This document shows positions 60,603 to 64,000 of a stretch of 64,000 nt of DNA, in pieces. Source of the stretch: Chryseobacterium sp. G0201 (GTDB taxonomy: Bacteria; Bacteroidota; Bacteroidia; Flavobacteriales; Weeksellaceae). Each line of letters begins with the position of its first letter. Position 1 is the first letter of the stretch. Made by a program: the position numbers and the translations under genes. Below the pieces are notes generated by a model. The model worked only from the letters and a program-made list of their open reading frames with translations, was not told the origin of the DNA and made no database searches. The stretch spans positions 4,030,001-4,094,000 of the forward strand of contig NZ_CP033917.1 of NCBI RefSeq assembly GCF_003815655.1, written 5' to 3'.

Positions 60603-61166
60603 TTATTTTAGAAAAGATTCTATTTTAGAATTTAATAACTCAGGAGTTATCATTCCTAAATATTCATCGGTCTTGTCGCCTTTTCTCATAAAAGTAAAAG
60701 GAATTGCACCGCCGTCCCATTTTGTAAAGTTACTTTTGAAGAAGTTAGCGTCAAGAAGTTTTCCGTCAAGTAATAGTGTATTTTCACGAATTCCCTGTTC
60801 GTCTACAAAACGAGGAACGTCTGTATTCCAAACATCTTTATTATCAACGCTTACAAAGGTTATTTTTACAGGCTTACCCTTTAATTCTGTTATTTTTTCT
60901 TTAAAATGCGGGATTTCTCTTACACAAGGTCCGCACCACGTTGCAAAGAAATTGGTTACATATAAAGTATCATTTTTAGTTTTCAAAAAGTCAGATGCTT
61001 GCTGGGTAGTCAATTCTTTTAAAGATACTGCAGAAGAAGCTGGTTCTGTATTTTCTGAAACGGCAACAGTATCTGTAGTAGCAGCATTATCATCGGTTTT
61101 CTGGCTCTCTTTTTTACAACTAGAAAGTGCAACTAGAACAATCGTGGATAAAATTATCTTCCTCAT
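60603..61166 (-). CDS. TlpA-like thioredoxin lipoprotein
   Basis: The 187-residue protein has a lipoprotein signal (ILSTIVLVALSSCKKE, Cys 17), a Thr/Ser/Asp-rich linker, and a thioredoxin fold with the redox motif FFATWCGPCVREIPHFKEKI (about 88-107). The cis-Pro is probably in GGAIPFTFMRKGD. It should reduce disulfides in the periplasm, as TlpA/ResA proteins do. It is first in a leftward unit with the permease gene and is divergent from the ferredoxin-reductase gene. Confidence 0.92.
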   Translation of the reverse strand: MRKIILSTIVLVALSSCKKESQKTDDNAATTDTVAVSENTEPASSAVSLKELTTQQASDFLKTKNDTLYVTNFFATWCGPCVREIPHFKEKITELKGKPVKITFVSVDNKDVWNTDVPRFVDEQGIRENTLLLDGKLLDANFFKSNFTKWDGGAIPFTFMRKGDKTDEYLGMITPELLNSKIESFLK

Positions 61167-61198
61167 AAATTATTTTTTAGCTATTTTTGAATTGAAGT

Positions 61199-62323
61199 AT
61201 GGAACAACAAATCTATAAAGGGAAACTTACACAGTTTCATTGGTTAAAAATAGCGAAAAAGGAAGAACTTACCAAAAATACTTTTTCTCTGGAATTCGAG
61301 ATTCCTGAGAGTTTGCATGAAAATTTCAAATTTGAGGCAGGGCAGTTTGTAAGTATAAAATTTCAATCTCATGATAAAGAAGTTATTAATGATTATTCAA
61401 TGACATCTGCTCCCTATGAGAAAAAAATAAGTTTAGGAATAAAAATTACGTCTCCGGAAGGAGCAACTGCGCAATTATTTAAAACTTATACTGTAGGAGA
61501 TCAATTGCTTGTCAGCGAACCAAGCGGAAGATTTACATTGATTTCGAAGCCTCATGAATTCAGGACAATTGTTGCTTTTGCAGCTGGAATTGGTATTACT
61601 CCAATTTTAAGTCATTTTAAAAACATTCTTCATACTGAACCAAGAACCAGATTATTTTTATTTTTTGGAAATAAAAATTCTGAGGAATTGGTTTACCGAG
61701 ATTTATTAGATAATCTTGCAAGAACCTGTGGCGACAGATTACAGATTTTCTATTTTTTTTCTCAGGAGAAAACTGCCGATCAGTTCTTTTATGGAAGACT
61801 TGATGCAAAGAAATTGAACTTAATTATTAATCAAATCCTACATTTAGATGATACAGATGAAGAATCTACGATTTGGGACGCCGTAGATGAAGTTTTGATC
61901 TGCGGAAAAGGACAAATGATTAAAACGCTGGCTAATGCCTGCTATCACCATGGGATTCCTAAGAAAAATATTCACTTTGAGCTTTTTGAAGAATTTAATG
62001 ACGATATTTATCCTATTGAAAAACAATTTCCTTTAATTGAAAATGTGGAAGTCGATTTTAAGATGTTCGGAAAAGAATATCATGCAGAATTACCAGACAA
62101 TAAGGATAAAATTCTTCAACAGTTATTGATTCAGAAATTTTCTGTTCCTTATTCTTGTAAATCAGGAATCTGCGGAAGTTGCGAATGCTACCTTGAGGAA
62201 GGAGAAGTTGAGCTGTTGGAAAATGAATATTTAACGGAAAAAGAAGAAGCACAAGGAAAAATTTTAGCCTGTATGTCTATTGCAAAAACTAAGAAAATAA
62301 AGCTTAACTTTGATTTCATTTGA
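61199..62323 (+). CDS. Ferredoxin reductase-type oxidoreductase with C-terminal 2Fe-2S (PaaE-like)
   Basis: The 374 residues contain an FAD-binding domain (about 10-110, EAGQFVSIKF and VINDYSMTSAPYEKK with the RxYS-like flavin motif), an NAD(P)-binding domain (FAAGIGITPILSHFKNIL; LFLFFGNKNSEELVYRD) and a plant-type 2Fe-2S ferredoxin (about 290-374) with cysteines in YSCKSGICGSCECYLEEGEV and ILACMS. This is the PaaE/HCP-reductase layout, passing electrons from NAD(P)H to a partner oxygenase or reductase; the partner is not in the window. Its stop overlaps the next start. Confidence 0.92.
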   Translation: MEQQIYKGKLTQFHWLKIAKKEELTKNTFSLEFEIPESLHENFKFEAGQFVSIKFQSHDKEVINDYSMTSAPYEKKISLGIKITSPEGATAQLFKTYTVGDQLLVSEPSGRFTLISKPHEFRTIVAFAAGIGITPILSHFKNILHTEPRTRLFLFFGNKNSEELVYRDLLDNLARTCGDRLQIFYFFSQEKTADQFFYGRLDAKKLNLIINQILHLDDTDEESTIWDAVDEVLICGKGQMIKTLANACYHHGIPKKNIHFELFEEFNDDIYPIEKQFPLIENVEVDFKMFGKEYHAELPDNKDKILQQLLIQKFSVPYSCKSGICGSCECYLEEGEVELLENEYLTEKEEAQGKILACMSIAKTKKIKLNFDFI

Positions 62324-62937
62324 GAATCGTAAAAAACATATTTAACCTTACCTTTATATCAATAGAAATTGGAATTCTGCTGATATGTCTCGCCAATGCA
62401 TGGGTTTTCGCACTTACAGGTGGTAGAACATACACCAAGATCTCAAAAATCCCGCCCCGTGAAATTGCTCTGGTTTTAGGAACATCGCCCAAAATGAGAT
62501 CGGGAATGTCTAATCCGTATTTTACAAAAAGAATGGATGCCACAGCTTTACTTTACCATCATGGGAAAATTAAACAAATCATTGTGAGCGGGGAAAAAAG
62601 TAAAGGCTATAACGAGCCCGCTGCTATGAAAAAGTATCTTGTTTATCAGGAAGGTGTTCCGGAAGATATTATTACAGAAGATCCAAAAGGTTTTAATACG
62701 TATAAAAGTATTTTGCGCTGTAAAGATATTTATAAAAAAGATAATGTGATCATCGTTTCACAGGGTTTCCATAATCTTCGTGCTCTGTTTTTTGCAAGAA
62801 ATAATAATATGAATGCTTTAGGTTTTGATGCTCAGGATGTCAACAAGCCTGAAAGTTTTTACAGAAATCAGGCCAGAGAGATTCTGGCCAGAGTGATTGC
62901 TGTAGTTTATTTTGTTTTGGGAATTTCTCCTGATTAG
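62320..62937 (+). CDS. SanA/YdcF-like (DUF218) protein with TTG start
   Basis: The 205-residue protein has one N-terminal transmembrane helix (about 8-30, TFISIEIGILLICLANAWVF) and a DUF218 domain: ALVLGTSPKMRSGMSNPYFT, KQIIVSGEKSKGYNEPAAMK, PKGFNTYKSILRCKDIY and ILARVIAVVYFVLG at the end. SanA-like proteins affect envelope permeability. There is no usable ATG: TTG at 62320 overlaps the previous stop (TTGA), and the next in-frame ATG lies inside the domain. Its stop overlaps the convergent Omp85 gene by four bases. Confidence 0.85.
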   Translation: MRIVKNIFNLTFISIEIGILLICLANAWVFALTGGRTYTKISKIPPREIALVLGTSPKMRSGMSNPYFTKRMDATALLYHHGKIKQIIVSGEKSKGYNEPAAMKKYLVYQEGVPEDIITEDPKGFNTYKSILRCKDIYKKDNVIIVSQGFHNLRALFFARNNNMNALGFDAQDVNKPESFYRNQAREILARVIAVVYFVLGISPD

Positions 62938-64000
62938 AAAGGATATCCGAATGCAATATTCAGTGTTGGTTTGAATGGCTGGAAATCTTTAATTCTCCAT
63001 CTATCACCATCAGGTTTATTGGGATCATAAATTTTATAGGCAAAATCTAGTCTAAGCGTAATATAAGCCACATTTACCCTTAACCCGAAACCACTACCAA
63101 CACCCATTTGCCCTAAGAATTTATTGAATTTAAATTCATCTCCATAACCGTCATTTTGGTTACGAAGGCTCCATGTATTACCGATATCCGTAAAAATGGC
63201 ACCTTCATACATTTCATTAAAAGGGATTCTGTATTCGATATTTGTAGTTAGTTTTACATTGTCTGTCATGTAAGTACGAACTCTTTCATCAACCTGAGAA
63301 TCAGATGGTCCAAGACCTCCGTAAGCAACCCAAGCTCTGATATCGTTGGAACCACCATTGAAGTAAGACCTGATCACAGGCATTGAAGAGGAGTTCCCAT
63401 AAGGAATACCCAGACCTATGAACTGTCGCAATACCAAAGTTTGGTTGTTGCTGAATTTGAAATATTTTCTTACATCAAAATCAAATTTGACAAATTGAGC
63501 GTAAGGAATCCCGAAAATGGTTCTCTCAGGACTTGTTACAATACCTCCATCATTTCTTTTCTGATTGAATATACTTAAAATATTACCTGCAAACTCTACT
63601 TTTCCATTAAAATAAAACGCATTGGGATAATCTTTTTTACCAATTTCATTATAAACGAAATTATAAATCATTGAAGAAATAATAACATCCTGCGTCTGTC
63701 TGTCTTTATTTATTAGTGTTCCTGTAAATGCGATTAAACGGTCGGCTCCTGCCTGATCTAATGTTCCACGGTATTCTTGATCCTTCAATATCTTCTCTGA
63801 AACCTCATCACTTGTAAGTTGTCCTGAAGCATATTCCTGTCCGACCATAGGCCTAGACTGAAAATAATTATTAAAAACTTCATCTCTTATTATACCGTCA
63901 TTTACAAAATAATCATAATAAGCATCTTTATTCTTTGTTAAACTCAGTTGTGTATTGAAAAGCGTAAGTCTGTGAGAAACTTTGTCGTTTACTGTCGCAA
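62934..64000 (-). CDS. Omp85/BamA-TamA family outer-membrane protein, C-terminal part (partial)
   Basis: The frame is open from the right edge (64000) to TAA at 62934, giving 355 residues of a beta barrel. Landmarks are FFNGG-like SYFNGGSNDIRAWVAYGGLG, then NIEYRIPF and GAIFTDIGNTWSLRNQ, with the terminal signature LNIAFGYPF ending in Phe. This matches BamA/TamA and, in Bacteroidetes, the lipoprotein TamL. The POTRA region and signal are outside the window, so which member it is cannot be decided. It inserts proteins into the outer membrane. Confidence 0.88.
   Translation of the reverse strand, partial: ATVNDKVSHRLTLFNTQLSLTKNKDAYYDYFVNDGIIRDEVFNNYFQSRPMVGQEYASGQLTSDEVSEKILKDQEYRGTLDQAGADRLIAFTGTLINKDRQTQDVIISSMIYNFVYNEIGKKDYPNAFYFNGKVEFAGNILSIFNQKRNDGGIVTSPERTIFGIPYAQFVKFDFDVRKYFKFSNNQTLVLRQFIGLGIPYGNSSSMPVIRSYFNGGSNDIRAWVAYGGLGPSDSQVDERVRTYMTDNVKLTTNIEYRIPFNEMYEGAIFTDIGNTWSLRNQNDGYGDEFKFNKFLGQMGVGSGFGLRVNVAYITLRLDFAYKIYDPNKPDGDRWRIKDFQPFKPTLNIAFGYPF

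Noticed and set aside
60502..61218. Open frame of 238 codons on the plus strand
   Set aside because: It is antisense to the clearly recognised TlpA-like lipoprotein gene and has no family features.

Overview
The window is a low-GC chromosome segment from a Flavobacteriia bacterium, most likely Chryseobacterium or a close Weeksellaceae relative. The evidence is the Bacteroidetes-type promoter box TAnnTTTG in front of many genes, Gly-rich RRM proteins, a type IX secretion (Por) C-terminal domain, DUF4153, a DUF2490 protein, and the many lipoproteins and SAQ-ending signal peptides. There is no rRNA, CRISPR array, intact prophage or insertion sequence. One tRNA (Arg, CCT) is present.

Region by region. 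1-2.4 kb: start of a copper P-type ATPase, an AraC regulator with its own metal-binding-like head, a thioesterase, a DUF6157-like gene broken by an amber codon, and a small XRE regulator. 2.6-7.7 kb: RRM protein, secreted T9SS protein, DUF4153/BlaI/PAP2 cluster. 7.8-19.6 kb: ordinary core genes (pyruvate dehydrogenase E1 alpha and E2, a LolD-type ATPase, an L,D-transpeptidase, RadC, soluble pyrophosphatase, an amidohydrolase, and a membrane proton/sodium pyrophosphatase carrying an OmpA domain). 19.8-23.5 kb: aminotransferase, M28 peptidase, GNAT, VOC, short endonuclease V. 43-51.9 kb: hydrolase, NAD(P)-binding protein, UvrA, TonB-dependent receptor with a DUF2490 protein, HD protein, YegP. 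52-58.5 kb: a fatty-acid beta-oxidation operon in the order of Bacillus fadN-fadA-fadE behind a MarR regulator with two palindromic operators. 58.5-64 kb: iron-type ABC transporter parts, a TlpA thioredoxin, a ferredoxin reductase, a SanA-like protein and the end of an Omp85 protein.

The unusual part is 23.6-42.8 kb. It holds three membrane-spanning TPR regulators with LuxR-like DNA-binding tails and four large secreted surface proteins, together with a secreted CGPC thioredoxin-like protein and an exported class II cyclic-nucleotide phosphodiesterase. Three of the surface genes contain nine copies in total of a 104-residue two-cysteine repeat spaced exactly 312 nt. Two of the proteins end in a cysteine-rich domain resembling chitin-binding peritrophin-A (CBM14). 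All three surface-gene promoters carry the same tandem element, AGTAGyATTGmAGTAGT, 45-46 nt upstream of the TTTG of the -7 box. A fourth copy at the same spacing stands alone between two regulator genes, where no surface gene is left. A nearly identical 1-kb direct repeat, duplicated small ORFs and gene relics show that the locus has expanded and decayed by duplication. I infer a surface-display system controlled by periplasmic-sensing one-component regulators. Its function (adhesion, chitin or glycan binding) is a hypothesis.
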